From NCBI GenBank assembly GCA_947489525.1, contig CANLDW010000009.1, forward strand, positions 18,248-82,247: a stretch of 64,000 nucleotides of DNA. The letters are read 5' to 3'. The number at the start of each line of letters is the position of its first letter. Position 1 is the stretch's first letter. Below are positions 16,723 through 27,873 of this stretch, in pieces. Below the pieces are notes generated by a model. It had not been told where the DNA came from. It ran no database searches and saw only the letters and a program-made list of their open reading frames with translations. This DNA comes from an uncultured Psychrobacter sp. (GTDB lineage: Bacteria; Pseudomonadota; Gammaproteobacteria; Pseudomonadales; Moraxellaceae). The position numbers and the translations under genes were made by a program.

Positions 16723-17811
16723 CTAATAACTGTTTTTTACCATTCCCGAAGCGTAATAAGAAAAGCTATCTGCATGCTTTAACGCTAAGTCTGGTCTATT
16801 CTTAGCTAATTCTTTTGAAGCTGTAGTTCCATATATGCTTTTGCCATTATTATAAAATTCACCATTTCTTATATCGTTGAATAAGTCATTTGTTCCAGCA
16901 ATATCATTGAAATGAGAAAATTCATGAGTCAAAAGTCTAGCATTAGTCGACTTACTAGTAGGTTTTCCTGTAAAGGGGTCTTCAAAAAAAGCCTTACCTG
17001 TATTGATTTGATGAGTAGTATCATTTTTTATAACATAGGCACCTACATGAGGGTCACTAGCAACGTAGCCTCCGCCTAGTGCCTTTGAAGAATTTCTTAC
17101 ATCTTTGAAATTATCTAATGTTAAACTTTCATTTAAGTCAAGCATTCTATTTACTTGAGATAATTTTTCCTTTCTTGCTTTTTCAAGATTATTTACCTCA
17201 CCAAAAGCTTCTACAAATTCTTCTTGATCATCAGAATTCCATCTTGTAAGCCTATTTTTTGTATCGTTAAGCATTCTATTTTGTTCAATTACTGCATCTT
17301 GGATAACCTTTTTTTCAGTAGCCGTATATTCCTCAACTGAATCTTTACCATTAAAACTAGCTGAAAGACTTTGGTCTTGTAAAGCTGACTCACTATCATT
17401 ATTAGCCCAAGCATTCGTCTCATTACTAGAGTCTTCTTTAACAGTATTGATAAAACTATCAATCAAAGCATCTGGATCCGTCTTCGGAAACTTCAAAGGG
17501 GCAGGTTGTTCAAACAGTGGTTCTGGCTGTTCAACCCCAAATACCTCAAAGTCCGACTCAGCAAACGAGTGCTGAATAGCGATGAGTTTAGCGCCGCAGC
17601 TGGTCACATCGCCTTCGCGAGCAATTGGCGCACCGTCAACGATGAATGACGGGTCGCCCGTAAGGATAGTGGTGAGTTTTTTACATTTTTTGCAGATGAC
17701 TTTATCACCTTTACGCGAAACTTGGACGCCGTTGTGCGTGGTATATGGTGATCCGGTAATGACTTCGCCGCCGTGTGTGGTTTTAGCGCCAACAGTGATA
17801 TAGGCTGCCAT
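16723..17811 (-). CDS. PAAR-domain effector with M35-like metallopeptidase domain
   Basis: PAAR proteins cap the VgrG spike of the type VI secretion system and carry effector domains into other cells. The 362-residue protein has an N-terminal PAAR domain (about residues 1-90; repeated VGAKTTHGG, TGSPYTTHNG, DGAPIAREGD) and a charged linker with possible coiled coil (about 110-230). The C-terminal domain has HEFSH at 296-300, GTND at 306-309, YG at 327-328 and HADSFSYYA at 346-354. This order, HExxH then GTxD then ADS.xYYA, is that of the aspzincin/M35-like (lysine-specific metallo-endopeptidase) toxins, in which two His and an Asp bind zinc. The N-terminal part has higher GC than the C-terminal part, consistent with domain swapping. 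No other T6SS gene is in the window. Confidence 0.85.
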   Translation of the reverse strand: MAAYITVGAKTTHGGEVITGSPYTTHNGVQVSRKGDKVICKKCKKLTTILTGDPSFIVDGAPIAREGDVTSCGAKLIAIQHSFAESDFEVFGVEQPEPLFEQPAPLKFPKTDPDALIDSFINTVKEDSSNETNAWANNDSESALQDQSLSASFNGKDSVEEYTATEKKVIQDAVIEQNRMLNDTKNRLTRWNSDDQEEFVEAFGEVNNLEKARKEKLSQVNRMLDLNESLTLDNFKDVRNSSKALGGGYVASDPHVGAYVIKNDTTHQINTGKAFFEDPFTGKPTSKSTNARLLTHEFSHFNDIAGTNDLFNDIRNGEFYNNGKSIYGTTASKELAKNRPDLALKHADSFSYYASGMVKNSY

Positions 17812-17934
17812 ATATTATCCTAAATGTATTATCTTCAGATTTGGTTTGCGAGAAAAGATGACTGCTTATTACTTAAAGTTAGACTTAGTTAATCAGAAGA
17901 ATAAACAAATATCAACTTAGTTTTAGAGATATAC

Positions 17935-19083
17935 TCAATCAACCAAAACCCAACTCTTATCTTCATTGACAACTGACTCATCGAACACGCGCTTAAACCC
18001 TTGCTTAATAAGTTCAAGGCGCGAAGATTGCTCTCCAATCGTCACTCTAGGCGCATTTATAGGTTCAATCGCTTGCCATGGCAAATTAAGGTTATCTTTA
18101 GTCGCCAATACAAAACTAAAGAAAGCCGTATCGCCCGCCATCATGCGTAGGTCGTCTACGACTAATTGCATAGTTTGCTTGTTTTCATTATCTACAGGCG
18201 TTTGTGTTCTGTAGCCCGTCCAATCGTTCGAGAACCAATCAAGCCTATTGGCATAGAGTTGGCTGGCTTCTGGTAGCTTTGCTTTAAGCTCTTTTGAGTC
18301 ATCATATTGAGTGAGATAACGATACTCAGGTAGGCGCTTATCTAAGACACTGCCGCGTACTTCGATCACTCTATGTTGCTTATCTTCAGCGACGGTGCGC
18401 CACATCAGAATAGTCGGTAGCATAGGCATGGTTTTGCTGCGTACGATGTTATTTATACCAGCGGCAACAAGCGTTTGCTTGGCTTGACTGGCGGCATAAA
18501 ACTTTAGTCCTACTGATAGCAGTAAATAGCTGCTACTGATTATAAGCATCCAAACGGCGAAACGCTGACAATGTGCAAGCCAGACTGTGTTAAATACAGC
18601 AAGTTTACGACCTTTTATAAAACCTACAACCATGGCGATAAGTATCGGCAAGGTGTAAAGCGGGTCGATAATAAAGATAGAGGCGATACTGATAGGGGTA
18701 AGATTGATGGCTTCGTGTAGTGGCCATAATAGCTGCGTGCCATAAACGGTAAAGCTATCCAAGATCGGATGCGTCGTTAGCGTTAACGTCATAGCAGCAG
18801 CTAAACGCCTAAAAGAATAGGGTAGTGGTATATCCTGCCATTGATGATAGCGACTAATAAGCCAAGATCCAATTAAGCCTACTGCAGTCAAGACAATGAG
18901 CGAGTGACTAAAGCCGCGATGATAGGTCATGTCGCTAATGGGATCGCCGTAGCTAATAAGGACATCTAAATCAGGCAGTGTGCCCAGCATCGCACCATAA
19001 AGGTAGGCTTTGCGCCCTTGGTATTTGCCGAGGATAGTGCCTTGGACGCTAGCACCTAAGACGATTTGACTAAGTGAATCCAT
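17935..19083 (-). CDS. YdjM-like membrane-bound metal-dependent hydrolase
   Basis: This 382-residue membrane protein belongs to the family annotated as inner-membrane metal-dependent hydrolases (YdjM type). The N-terminal half carries the family residues: MDSLSQIVLGA, then LPDLDVL near residue 37, then YHRGFSHS at 54-61 and THPILDSFTVYG near 104-115. The Asp/His residues are presumed metal ligands. Several hydrophobic segments follow (about 60-80, 120-155, 175-195). The C-terminal 170 residues form a soluble domain. The substrate is unknown. It is a separate gene upstream of the PAAR operon, with 123 bp between them. Confidence 0.85.
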   Translation of the reverse strand: MDSLSQIVLGASVQGTILGKYQGRKAYLYGAMLGTLPDLDVLISYGDPISDMTYHRGFSHSLIVLTAVGLIGSWLISRYHQWQDIPLPYSFRRLAAAMTLTLTTHPILDSFTVYGTQLLWPLHEAINLTPISIASIFIIDPLYTLPILIAMVVGFIKGRKLAVFNTVWLAHCQRFAVWMLIISSSYLLLSVGLKFYAASQAKQTLVAAGINNIVRSKTMPMLPTILMWRTVAEDKQHRVIEVRGSVLDKRLPEYRYLTQYDDSKELKAKLPEASQLYANRLDWFSNDWTGYRTQTPVDNENKQTMQLVVDDLRMMAGDTAFFSFVLATKDNLNLPWQAIEPINAPRVTIGEQSSRLELIKQGFKRVFDESVVNEDKSWVLVD

Positions 19084-19398
19084 TCGGTTTGGTTGGCTCT
19101 TTTAAGATTGGTAAGTATTTGTAGGGTGCGTTCCACGCACCGTTTTAAAAAAATTATTTAAATAAACTTTTGAGAACATTTTTTTTATTTACACAATATC
19201 GTATTTGAAAAGAGTTATTGGTGCGTGGAACGCACCCTACGGATTGAAGCTATTAGAATTTAATAAAACTAACCACACCCTAAAAAGCGTTAAAAAATTG
19301 CATTGCAATTTTAGCTTTGTAAGAGAAATTCTTTAAATAGAATTTCCGCGAACATTTTTGAAATACAAAATCATAGGCTATAACTTGAACTTTCTAGT
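19084..19398. other. 315-bp intergenic region with several hairpins
   Basis: This region holds the 120-bp REP-like element (19121-19240). It also holds an AT-rich hairpin, AAAATTGCA/TGCAATTTT (19294-19312), flanked by AAAAGC/GCTTT, and a third hairpin, GAAATTCT/AGAATTTC (19325-19346). The two smaller hairpins may terminate the DUF72 gene, which ends at 19399 on the minus strand. No ORF is present. Confidence 0.55.
19121..19240. repeat. REP/BIME-like element, 21-bp perfect inverted repeat
   Basis: GTAGGGTGCGTTCCACGCAC plus one further C (19121-19141) is repeated exactly in inverse orientation at 19220-19240, with a 78-bp AT-rich middle. Each arm is itself a small palindrome (GGTGCGT/ACGCACC, 3-nt loop). 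The GTAGGGTGCG...CGCACCCTAC motif resembles extragenic palindromes that are spread through many bacterial genomes and mobilised by REP-associated tyrosine transposases. It lies upstream of the YdjM-like gene. Confidence 0.8.
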
Positions 19399-20253
19399 TT
19401 ATAAAACCTCAAATTCAAACTTATCCAACACCTCCCGCAGCATCGCGATATTATAATAAGCATGCGCATTGACGGTGTTTTGGAAAAAGATATAGAGGGT
19501 ATCAAAATGCTGACGCTGATTATTAATGGCTTGTGCCCAGTCCTGCATCTCCGTCTCAGTATAGCGATAATCATGGCGATCAGAGGCGCTCATGGCATCC
19601 CACCAGTTTAGATTGTTGCCGTGCATCCGCAAGTAGCCGGTACGCTGAGTAAATATCAGTCTCGACGGTGGCAGGCCATTGACCTTTGGATAGTCAAGGC
19701 TACACCATATCAAACCTTGCGCGCGAAAGCTGTCGACCACTTGCGGCGTGTGCCACCCGTTATGACGAAACTCGACCGCGAGCGGATAGTCGCAAAACCA
19801 GCTGACCAGATTGGCCAGATAAAGGCGATGCGCGCGGGTACGATCAAAACCATGCGGGAATTGCAGCAGTAGCGGGGCAAGCGCGTCCGCTTCTATTAGC
19901 GGCGTTAGGGCATTAAGAAAAGCTTGCGCGTGTTCCGCTGTACCCTTGCGGGCATGAGTGAAATCTTGATGCAGTTTGACGGCAAATCTCAGCGCGCTTT
20001 CGGCTTGTACATACGCTTTATTGATCATGCCCGCAAAAGCTTTTTGGCCGATAGGCGCATAAAAGGTGCTGTTAATTTCAACGGCGTCATACTGACGGGC
20101 GTACTCACGCAAGAAGTCCGATTTTTTGGTGCCTTTTGGATAGAGCGTACCGAGCAGGTCGGTATCGCTATAGCCGCCAGTGCCGAGATAAACACGCGGG
20201 GTAGAGGGGGAAAGGGAGATGTTGTTACTATCGCCATTGAAGACTGACATCAA
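19399..20253 (-). CDS. DUF72 family protein (YecE-like)
   Basis: This 284-residue cytosolic protein belongs to the DUF72/YecE family, which has a TIM-barrel-like fold and no settled biochemical function. Family landmarks are YLGTGGYSD near residue 22, FLREYARQYDAVEINSTFY (about 47-65), LRFAVKLHQDFTH, and LLLQFPHGF followed by LAVEFRHNGW. Length fits the family. The gene stands alone. ATG at 20253 is directly followed by a second ATG, and the true start could be either. Confidence 0.88.
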   Translation of the reverse strand: MMSVFNGDSNNISLSPSTPRVYLGTGGYSDTDLLGTLYPKGTKKSDFLREYARQYDAVEINSTFYAPIGQKAFAGMINKAYVQAESALRFAVKLHQDFTHARKGTAEHAQAFLNALTPLIEADALAPLLLQFPHGFDRTRAHRLYLANLVSWFCDYPLAVEFRHNGWHTPQVVDSFRAQGLIWCSLDYPKVNGLPPSRLIFTQRTGYLRMHGNNLNWWDAMSASDRHDYRYTETEMQDWAQAINNQRQHFDTLYIFFQNTVNAHAYYNIAMLREVLDKFEFEVL

Positions 20254-20383
20254 TTTTACTTTATATAACTTACAAGATAAAAATCTTATTATTCAAATTC
20301 TAAAGACATTGTATTATTTTGTTGTATATTTTTAACTAGTTTATTATACTTTACTAATATATTTATCTCATTTTGAGTAGTTT

Positions 20384-21706
20384 GTGTCTTTAAAAATTTT
20401 AGGTTACCATCAATCTAATTTACTAAAAAAATTATTGTCAATCAGTACTGTAACTATATTCGCTACAGCTATAACAGCTTGTGGGAGTGACGGTGGTGGA
20501 GATAGTAATGGGTCAAACGTTGACTCAGAACCCGAACCCAATATACCAATAAGTCCGCAGCCTGTCGAACCTACTCCTACCTTACCTCAGCCAAGTGAAC
20601 CTGTTGAACCACAATATCCAAATTCGAATATTATTTTAGAAAATACTGCTACTTTACCAGACCTTATAGCTGATACTAATCCTATTCAGCTACAACCAAG
20701 TAGTGACGGTATAGCAGCCCTGCAATCAGGGGTTTATACCGTTGACTCCCGTTATGTTTCATCTAATAACTATGACTACGATTGCGAAAATAGACTCGAT
20801 GAAATTACCTGTATCGTCGTAACTCGTTATCAATTAGATGCTCAGAGTAAAGATATTACTATTGCTACATGGATATATGAACCAACTAAGAGACAATGGA
20901 GATCGGCGGTACGTGCTGGAGATGAAACAAGACTTGTAGACTTTAATATACAAGATAATGGTGGGCTAACTAGTGATGGGAGGGCTTGGATCTATGAGCC
21001 TTTTAGCTTAATAGGTAGCGATTTTAACGTGGAAACAGACCGCCTAGTTTATAACTATGGACAATCAAAATTAGACCTTACTCTCGCGCCAGTCGATTAC
21101 TCCAACCAGTATAGAAGTGGTGAGAGTTATAATGCGATTCAGTTTAGTGAGGGTGCAGAGGGTTTTGATTTTTCAATTAAGTTACAACAAGGACAACTCC
21201 TACACTTACAACTAGCTGAAAAAAGTAGTTTTAACCCGACTGAAAATACAGCACCATATAACACTTTGGGGAAATATAGACAAGTTCATTCTACGCGAGA
21301 TTTACCTGGTTGCTTTCGAGCTTACTCATACTCGGCGTCGCTAATATTCTATCCCAATAGTTTAGGAGCTGATCTTTACCAATCGAACAAGTTTTGTGAA
21401 GAAACCGGACAAGTAGTCACTGGCGTTCCGATACTTTTACAAGAAGGGGTCACTACCATTGGTAATCGTAAAGTCATTTATTTGAGTAATCCAGATGTGC
21501 CAAATGCTGCGCAAAGTCAAAGCACAAGTCAAGCGCAATACTTATGGGCAATCGCACTAGATGAAGAAGGACAGCCTTATCAAGGTAGAGCACATCAAGT
21601 TGGATATGCGGAACGTAAAACTCCTGATATCTTCAATAAAGTAGCTTTACTTGATCGTGTTAAAAGATTAAGTAGAGATTCAGAAGCACTGGATACGCCT
21701 TTTTAA
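20384..21706 (+). CDS. Large lipoprotein of unknown function
   Basis: This 440-residue protein reads MSLKILGYHQ from a GTG at 20384; the in-frame TAG just upstream limits other choices, and a TTG at 20432 is possible. A hydrophobic signal ends in TAITACGSDGGG, with the lipid-attachment Cys at about residue 33. A Pro/Glu/Ser-rich linker (about 45-80) follows, typical of a tethered surface domain. The large C-terminal domain contains Cys pairs (YDCENRLDEITC and GCFRAY ... FCEETG). I do not recognise the family. A terminator follows the stop, so it is monocistronic. Confidence 0.8.
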   Translation: MSLKILGYHQSNLLKKLLSISTVTIFATAITACGSDGGGDSNGSNVDSEPEPNIPISPQPVEPTPTLPQPSEPVEPQYPNSNIILENTATLPDLIADTNPIQLQPSSDGIAALQSGVYTVDSRYVSSNNYDYDCENRLDEITCIVVTRYQLDAQSKDITIATWIYEPTKRQWRSAVRAGDETRLVDFNIQDNGGLTSDGRAWIYEPFSLIGSDFNVETDRLVYNYGQSKLDLTLAPVDYSNQYRSGESYNAIQFSEGAEGFDFSIKLQQGQLLHLQLAEKSSFNPTENTAPYNTLGKYRQVHSTRDLPGCFRAYSYSASLIFYPNSLGADLYQSNKFCEETGQVVTGVPILLQEGVTTIGNRKVIYLSNPDVPNAAQSQSTSQAQYLWAIALDEEGQPYQGRAHQVGYAERKTPDIFNKVALLDRVKRLSRDSEALDTPF

Positions 21707-21725
21707 AAAACCGACTACTGTAGTA

Positions 21726-21753
21726 AAAGAGGTAAGCTTGGCTTACCTTTTTT
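21726..21753 (+). terminator. Terminator after lipoprotein gene
   Basis: AGGTAAGC pairs with GCTTACCT across a 3-nt loop, followed by TTTTT, 24 bp after the stop of the lipoprotein gene. Confidence 0.8.
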
Positions 21754-21799
21754 ATCATCAATAGGTTGCTTAGCAATCACGTCTTATAGGAACAACAAG

Positions 21800-22879
21800 C
21801 TACTTTTTACGCGCCCATAGCCATTCAATCAGTGAGAGCAAGGCATCTTCGTTTTCGCTTGTATTTTCATTTGCGTCAAGCTCACGACTAATGGCCGCGC
21901 GCCCTTCATTGAATAATGACTGAGCGTAAGCTTTGGCAGCATCGACGCCCATCAGTTTGACGTAGGTAGATTTGTCTAATTTCTCATCGCTACCTGCAGG
22001 CTTACCTAATTCGTCGGTTGAAGTCGTAACATCCAAAATATCGTCTTGTACTTGAAACGCCAGACCGATGTGCTGGGCGCAGTCTTGTAGTGCCATCCGC
22101 GCCTGCGCAGTGGCACCAGCGCAAATACCGCCCATCAGCATCGCCGCTTCGATCAGTGCGCCTGTCTTATCACGGTGGATTGCTTCTAGAGCCTCGCAGG
22201 TAATGCGAGCACTCGCCTCAGCGTTGAGATCCAGCATCTGCCCTGCCACCATACGCCGAGCACGCGGGGCAAATATTGCTAACAGCTTACTGGCAATATC
22301 CGCATCAAAAGGTGCAAAGGTTGGAATCTCAGCGGTGAGTACTTCAAAAGCAAGCGTCTGTAGCACATCTCCTGCGAGCAAGGCTGCGGCTTCACCAAAG
22401 ACGATATGAGCGGTTGGCTGTCCACGGCGCAGCGCATCATCATCCATAGAGGGCAGATCATCATGCACTAAGGAGTAGGTGTGTAGCAGCTCGACGGCAA
22501 GCATCGCGCGCCTACACATATCGTAGTGCACATCACTGTCGAGCAGCGCCTCTAAATCACTAGTAGCAAGTGTCTTGATTTTTTGCTCATTGATCGCAAG
22601 CGTATCTAACGTCTCATCCTCGCGACCCTTAATAGTACTCATAGTACGTACAGTTGCAAAAGCGCTAGCTACCAGTAGCGGACGCACCAGCTTGCCTTGC
22701 CCCGTCATGACGTAGCGGCATGCCTCAGCAAGAGGTTCAGGCAGACGAGCGTAGGCAAATAGGGCGTCGATATCTTGCGACAGCACCCCGCGCACTGCCG
22801 TGTGAAACGGCTCAAAATGAGTAAAGGGCACAAAACGAGAGGCAGGTGAGACGGACATAACGGAGTCAACCAAAGGCAA
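21800..22879 (-). CDS. ispA: Polyprenyl synthetase, probable farnesyl diphosphate synthase
   Basis: This enzyme condenses IPP with DMAPP and GPP to make farnesyl diphosphate, the precursor of quinone side chains and undecaprenyl phosphate. The 359-residue protein has the first Asp-rich motif DDLPSMD at residues 140-146 and the second, QDDILD, near 276-281, which bind magnesium-diphosphate. The short spacing (DDxxxxD) is typical of bacterial FPP synthase. It is longer than E. coli IspA (299) because of a charged insertion of about 35 residues around 84-119, before the conserved helix that precedes the first motif. No neighbouring dxs or xseB is present, although these often accompany ispA. Confidence 0.9.
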   Translation of the reverse strand: MPLVDSVMSVSPASRFVPFTHFEPFHTAVRGVLSQDIDALFAYARLPEPLAEACRYVMTGQGKLVRPLLVASAFATVRTMSTIKGREDETLDTLAINEQKIKTLATSDLEALLDSDVHYDMCRRAMLAVELLHTYSLVHDDLPSMDDDALRRGQPTAHIVFGEAAALLAGDVLQTLAFEVLTAEIPTFAPFDADIASKLLAIFAPRARRMVAGQMLDLNAEASARITCEALEAIHRDKTGALIEAAMLMGGICAGATAQARMALQDCAQHIGLAFQVQDDILDVTTSTDELGKPAGSDEKLDKSTYVKLMGVDAAKAYAQSLFNEGRAAISRELDANENTSENEDALLSLIEWLWARKK

Positions 22880-23511
22880 AAAAATAGATAGGTGCTAGTG
22901 TAGCATGATAGCGCGCAGCGCTTACATAGGCGCTGCTGCTAATATTTTTTGGTTACGTATTGATGATTTATCTTGCTTGCCAAATATGTTTTGATAAGGA
23001 GAAGGGGCAGGTATTATTACTCCCCCAAATCACAGTTTATTTTAGTGTTAAATAATAGCGCTGCTATAATAAGTTCGCTCTCATGCATTAAGCCCACGGC
23101 ACAATTTAAGAATGACTTGCGAGTCTGGTATTAGCTTGTGACAGTCAGGGTCATAATCCCCTACACTAATTGCGTCAAACGGCTTGGTAATGGTTCTTGG
23201 TAAGTACAAGGTCAGGTATCGAAATGTAGTTTTAGCGATACCACTATTATTTGCTAAAGCGCTCCAAGTCAACAGAAAACAGCGTCAGCAGTTGCCGCTT
23301 GATATCAGTCGCCGTCGGTCAACGAGACGGTAGCCCCTAGCGTGAGCAGCTTTGACACGCCACATAACATAACCATGACTGTATGCGATTGAGTTGCCCG
23401 TTGGCAAGCTTAATGGCTAGCAGTATTATTGCTCGTTTTATTAACTTTGCTTGGCGCACTTAGATGCTGCTAAGTGAAATACCACTTTTATCATATAGCA
23501 AGGAGTTTGAA
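22880..23511. other. 632-bp intergenic region upstream of fadBA
   Basis: This long spacer between divergent ispA and fadBA contains the promoters of both. It has a TTGCC/GGCAA hairpin at about 23396-23409 and a GCGCTGC-rich stretch near 22915-22940. A 63-codon minus-strand ORF (23081-23272) has no supporting evidence. No recognisable fatty-acid-responsive operator was found. Confidence 0.4.
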
Positions 23512-25671
23512 ATGGTATATCAAGGAAATCGCATTACGGTGAGCATGCTAGAGGATGGCATCGCCAATATGCAATTCAACGCTGAAAATGAGAGCGTTAA
23601 TAAGTTTGATACTGAAACCAATAAACAATTTGGTGAAGCGGTCAGCGCTTTAGAAAAGGCAGATGACGTTAAAGGTCTTATCGTGACCTCAGGCAAAAGC
23701 GTGTTTATCGCTGGTGCTGACATCACCGAGTTTGTCGGCTCGTTTAAGCAAGACGAGAGTGAGATCAAAGATTGGGTGGTTAAAATCAATCAAGACTTCA
23801 ACCGTTTTGAAGATCTACCGTTCCCAAAAGTTGCTGCTGTTAACGGCGCCGCGATGGGCGGCGGCTGTGAGATGACGCTGGTTTGTGAATATCGCGTTAT
23901 GAGCGAAAAAGCCACTATCGGTCTACCAGAGACGCAGCTTGGTATCTTCCCAGGCTTTGGCGGTACGGTACGTAGTACCCGCGTCATCGGTATCGATAAT
24001 GCGTTGGAGCTTATCGCTACAGGTAAGCCCAAAAAGGCACTTGAAGCGTTAAAAGTTGGTTTAGTCGACGCTATCGTGCCTGGTGATGACTTACAAAATG
24101 CTGCTGTTGATCTGGTCAAAAAATGTATCTCAGGCGAGCTTGATTGGCAAGCCAAACGCGAAGAGAAGCTAAACCCTGTGCTGCTGAACCAGCTTGAGCA
24201 AACCATGGCCTTTAACAGTGCCAAAGGTATGATCTTTGCCAAAGCCAATCCGAAGCAGTACCCAGCGCCAGCACTCGCTATCGAAGCGATTGAAAAGCAT
24301 GTAAACCTGCCGCGTGACAAGGCGATTGAAGTCGAAGCCACTTACTTTGCCAAAGCGGCTAAGACCCCACAAGCAGAGAGCTTAGTGGGTCTGTTCTTAA
24401 ACGATCAGCTCGTCAAAAAGCTTGCTAAAAAGCACAGCAAACAAGCGCACGATATCGATGAGGCTGCAGTACTAGGCGCCGGTATCATGGGCGGCGGTAT
24501 CGCCTATCAAGCAGCGAGCAAAGGCTTGCCTATCATTATGAAAGATATCAAGTCTGAGCAATTAGACTTGGGTATGGGCGAGGCCAGCAAGCTGCTTGGC
24601 AAAATGGTCGAGCGCAAAAAGATGACCCCAGCTAAAATGGGCGAGACGCTAAGCCGTATCCGTCCAACGCTAAACTATGGCGACTTTGGTGAGACCGATA
24701 TCGTTATCGAAGCCGTTGTCGAAAACCCGAAAATCAAGCGCGCGGTATTAGCTGAGGTTGAAGACTTAGTCAAAGACGACGCTATTATTGCTTCAAACAC
24801 CTCAACGATCTCTATCACTTATCTAGCAGAAGAGCTTAAGCGTCCAGAGAACTTCGTCGGTATGCACTTCTTTAACCCAGTACACCGTATGCCGCTGGTC
24901 GAAGTTATCCGCGGTGAGAAGTCATCAGAAGAAGCGATCGCTACCACTGTTGCGCTGGCCTCAAAAATGGGTAAAGTGCCTGTTGTCGTCAATGACTGCC
25001 CAGGCTTTTTGGTGAACCGTGTCCTGTTCCCGTACTTTGGTGCGTTTGATCTGCTTCTTAAGCAAGGTGCTGACTTTGCTCACGTCGATAAAGTCATGGA
25101 AAAATTCGGCTGGCCTATGGGCCCTGCTTATCTAATCGACGTTGTCGGTTTGGATACTGGCGTCCATGGCGCGGAGGTCATGGCAGAAGGTTTCCCTGAT
25201 CGCATGAAGCCTGATTATAAAGGTGCTATCCAGCACTTGTATGAAAACAAGCGTTTGGGTCAGAAAAACGGCGTTGGCTTTTATAAGTACGAAACGGATA
25301 AGCGCGGTAAGCCTAAAAAGGTTGCGGACGAGGCTACTTATGAGCTGTTAAAAACTACGACAGATAGCGACAAGCAGATCTTTGATGATCAAACGATCAT
25401 TGACCGTACGATGCTGGCCTTCTGTAATGAGACCGTTCGCTGCTTAGAGGACAATATTGTCAGTACGCCTGCTGAGGCTGATATGGCGATGATTATGGGT
25501 GTTGGTTTCCCGCCATTCCGCGGTGGCCCTTGCCGTTACATTGACCAGATGGGTCTCGATAACTACTTGGCACTCTGTGAAAAATACGCGCACCTTGGTA
25601 AAGCCTACGAGGCGCCGCAAAAGATTCGTGATATGGCAGCCGCTGGTGAGACGTTTTATCCAACAGCGTAA
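23512..25671 (+). CDS. fadB: Fatty acid oxidation complex alpha subunit FadB
   Basis: FadB carries enoyl-CoA hydratase/isomerase and 3-hydroxyacyl-CoA dehydrogenase activities of beta-oxidation and pairs with FadA as an alpha2-beta2 complex. I start it at the ATG at 23512 ([10 protein letters not shown]), which has AAGGAG 8 bp upstream; the longer frame from 23464 adds 16 atypical residues. The resulting 719 residues match the family. The hydratase domain has GGGCE with Glu120 and LPETQ with Glu140, the two catalytic acids. The dehydrogenase domain begins with [14 protein letters not shown], followed by [17 protein letters not shown] and [16 protein letters not shown]. fadA follows 127 bp downstream. 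Confidence 0.96.
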   Translation: MVYQGNRITVSMLEDGIANMQFNAENESVNKFDTETNKQFGEAVSALEKADDVKGLIVTSGKSVFIAGADITEFVGSFKQDESEIKDWVVKINQDFNRFEDLPFPKVAAVNGAAMGGGCEMTLVCEYRVMSEKATIGLPETQLGIFPGFGGTVRSTRVIGIDNALELIATGKPKKALEALKVGLVDAIVPGDDLQNAAVDLVKKCISGELDWQAKREEKLNPVLLNQLEQTMAFNSAKGMIFAKANPKQYPAPALAIEAIEKHVNLPRDKAIEVEATYFAKAAKTPQAESLVGLFLNDQLVKKLAKKHSKQAHDIDEAAVLGAGIMGGGIAYQAASKGLPIIMKDIKSEQLDLGMGEASKLLGKMVERKKMTPAKMGETLSRIRPTLNYGDFGETDIVIEAVVENPKIKRAVLAEVEDLVKDDAIIASNTSTISITYLAEELKRPENFVGMHFFNPVHRMPLVEVIRGEKSSEEAIATTVALASKMGKVPVVVNDCPGFLVNRVLFPYFGAFDLLLKQGADFAHVDKVMEKFGWPMGPAYLIDVVGLDTGVHGAEVMAEGFPDRMKPDYKGAIQHLYENKRLGQKNGVGFYKYETDKRGKPKKVADEATYELLKTTTDSDKQIFDDQTIIDRTMLAFCNETVRCLEDNIVSTPAEADMAMIMGVGFPPFRGGPCRYIDQMGLDNYLALCEKYAHLGKAYEAPQKIRDMAAAGETFYPTA

Positions 25672-25687
25672 GCTGAGATTCGTATAG

Positions 25688-26971
<1,284 letters not shown>

Positions 26972-26999
26972 GTCTTAAGCATAAACGTCTAGGTTCAAT

Positions 27000-27027
27000 A
27001 AAAATCCTGCATTCGTGCAGGATTTTT
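27000..27027 (+). terminator. Terminator after fadBA
   Basis: AAAAATCCTGCA pairs perfectly with TGCAGGATTTTT across a TTCG tetraloop, 28 bp after the fadA stop. This is a very stable intrinsic terminator. Confidence 0.92.
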
Positions 27028-27175
27028 TATTTCTATATCAGGTGTATTTCTGTGTTAGGTGCATTGACGCACCCGTCAAACTATGCCTAAATAAGGTAAC
27101 GTGTTTACGTTAATAATGGATAACAAACTAGCCTGTCATCCATCGCTACCGCTACAGTTGTACAAGGAGTGTACC

Positions 27176-27751
27176 ATGCCTACTATGATTACTGATCACA
27201 CTTATCGGATCGCTCGTGAGAACACCCAAGCGATGATTATCGATATCCAAGAGCGCTTGACGCCGCATCTGTTTGACCACGAACACATCGTCAATAAGGC
27301 GGTTACTTTGATTAAAGGTCTACAGGTATTAGAGGTACCGATTATGCTTAATGAGCAGTATCCCAAAGGATTAGGGGAGACGCTACCCGAGATTCGCGAG
27401 GTGCTAAAAGGCGATAACGCTAAGACTTTTGAGAAGGTGACCTTTAGTGCATGTGATAACGACGATACATGGAACCATCTCGCGCAGCAAAACCGCAGCG
27501 TGGTGTTATTGTTCGGCGCTGAAGCCCATGTTTGCGTGATGCAAACCGCGCTTGATCTGCTCGATAACGGCATGCAACCGGTCATCATCGGTGATGCGGT
27601 AGGCTCGCGTCATCCTTATGATAAAAAACAAGCCATTCGCCGTATTCGCCGCGCAGGCGGAGTGATTAGTACCGTTGAGTCCATCCTGTTTGAGCTGTGC
27701 CGTAGCAGTCAAGACCCAGCTTTTAAGACGATTAGCAATTTAATTAAATGA
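27176..27751 (+). CDS. Isochorismatase-like cysteine hydrolase
   Basis: This family hydrolyses amides, ureides or vinyl ethers with an Asp-Lys-Cys triad. The start is the ATG at 27176, with AAGGAG 8 bp upstream; a longer frame from 27101 lacks a ribosome binding site. The 191-residue protein shows Asp23 (MIIDIQERL), Lys87 (FEKVTFSAC) and Cys120 (GAEAHVCVMQTALDLL), and a cis-peptide region just before the Cys. It resembles the YcaC-type single-domain branch. The substrate is unknown; isochorismate itself is unlikely without a siderophore cluster. It is convergent with psd. Confidence 0.9.
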   Translation: MPTMITDHTYRIARENTQAMIIDIQERLTPHLFDHEHIVNKAVTLIKGLQVLEVPIMLNEQYPKGLGETLPEIREVLKGDNAKTFEKVTFSACDNDDTWNHLAQQNRSVVLLFGAEAHVCVMQTALDLLDNGMQPVIIGDAVGSRHPYDKKQAIRRIRRAGGVISTVESILFELCRSSQDPAFKTISNLIK

Positions 27752-27873
27752 CAAATTTGATTAAATAACGACATAGTTAAATCAAGGCTTATACTTTAGC
27801 TAAAAGCTATTTTCGTGAACCGAGAACCAATTAGCAGCGCTATGTCGTTTTTAAAAGGTATCGACTATGCATA

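Noticed and set aside
23081..23272. 63-codon ORF on the minus strand in the fadB upstream region
   Set aside because: It has no ribosome binding site, no recognisable domain and lies in a region expected to hold two promoters. It is probably chance.
23464..23511. N-terminal extension of FadB
   Set aside because: The 16 extra residues are unlike FadB and the ATG at 23512 has AAGGAG at the right distance.
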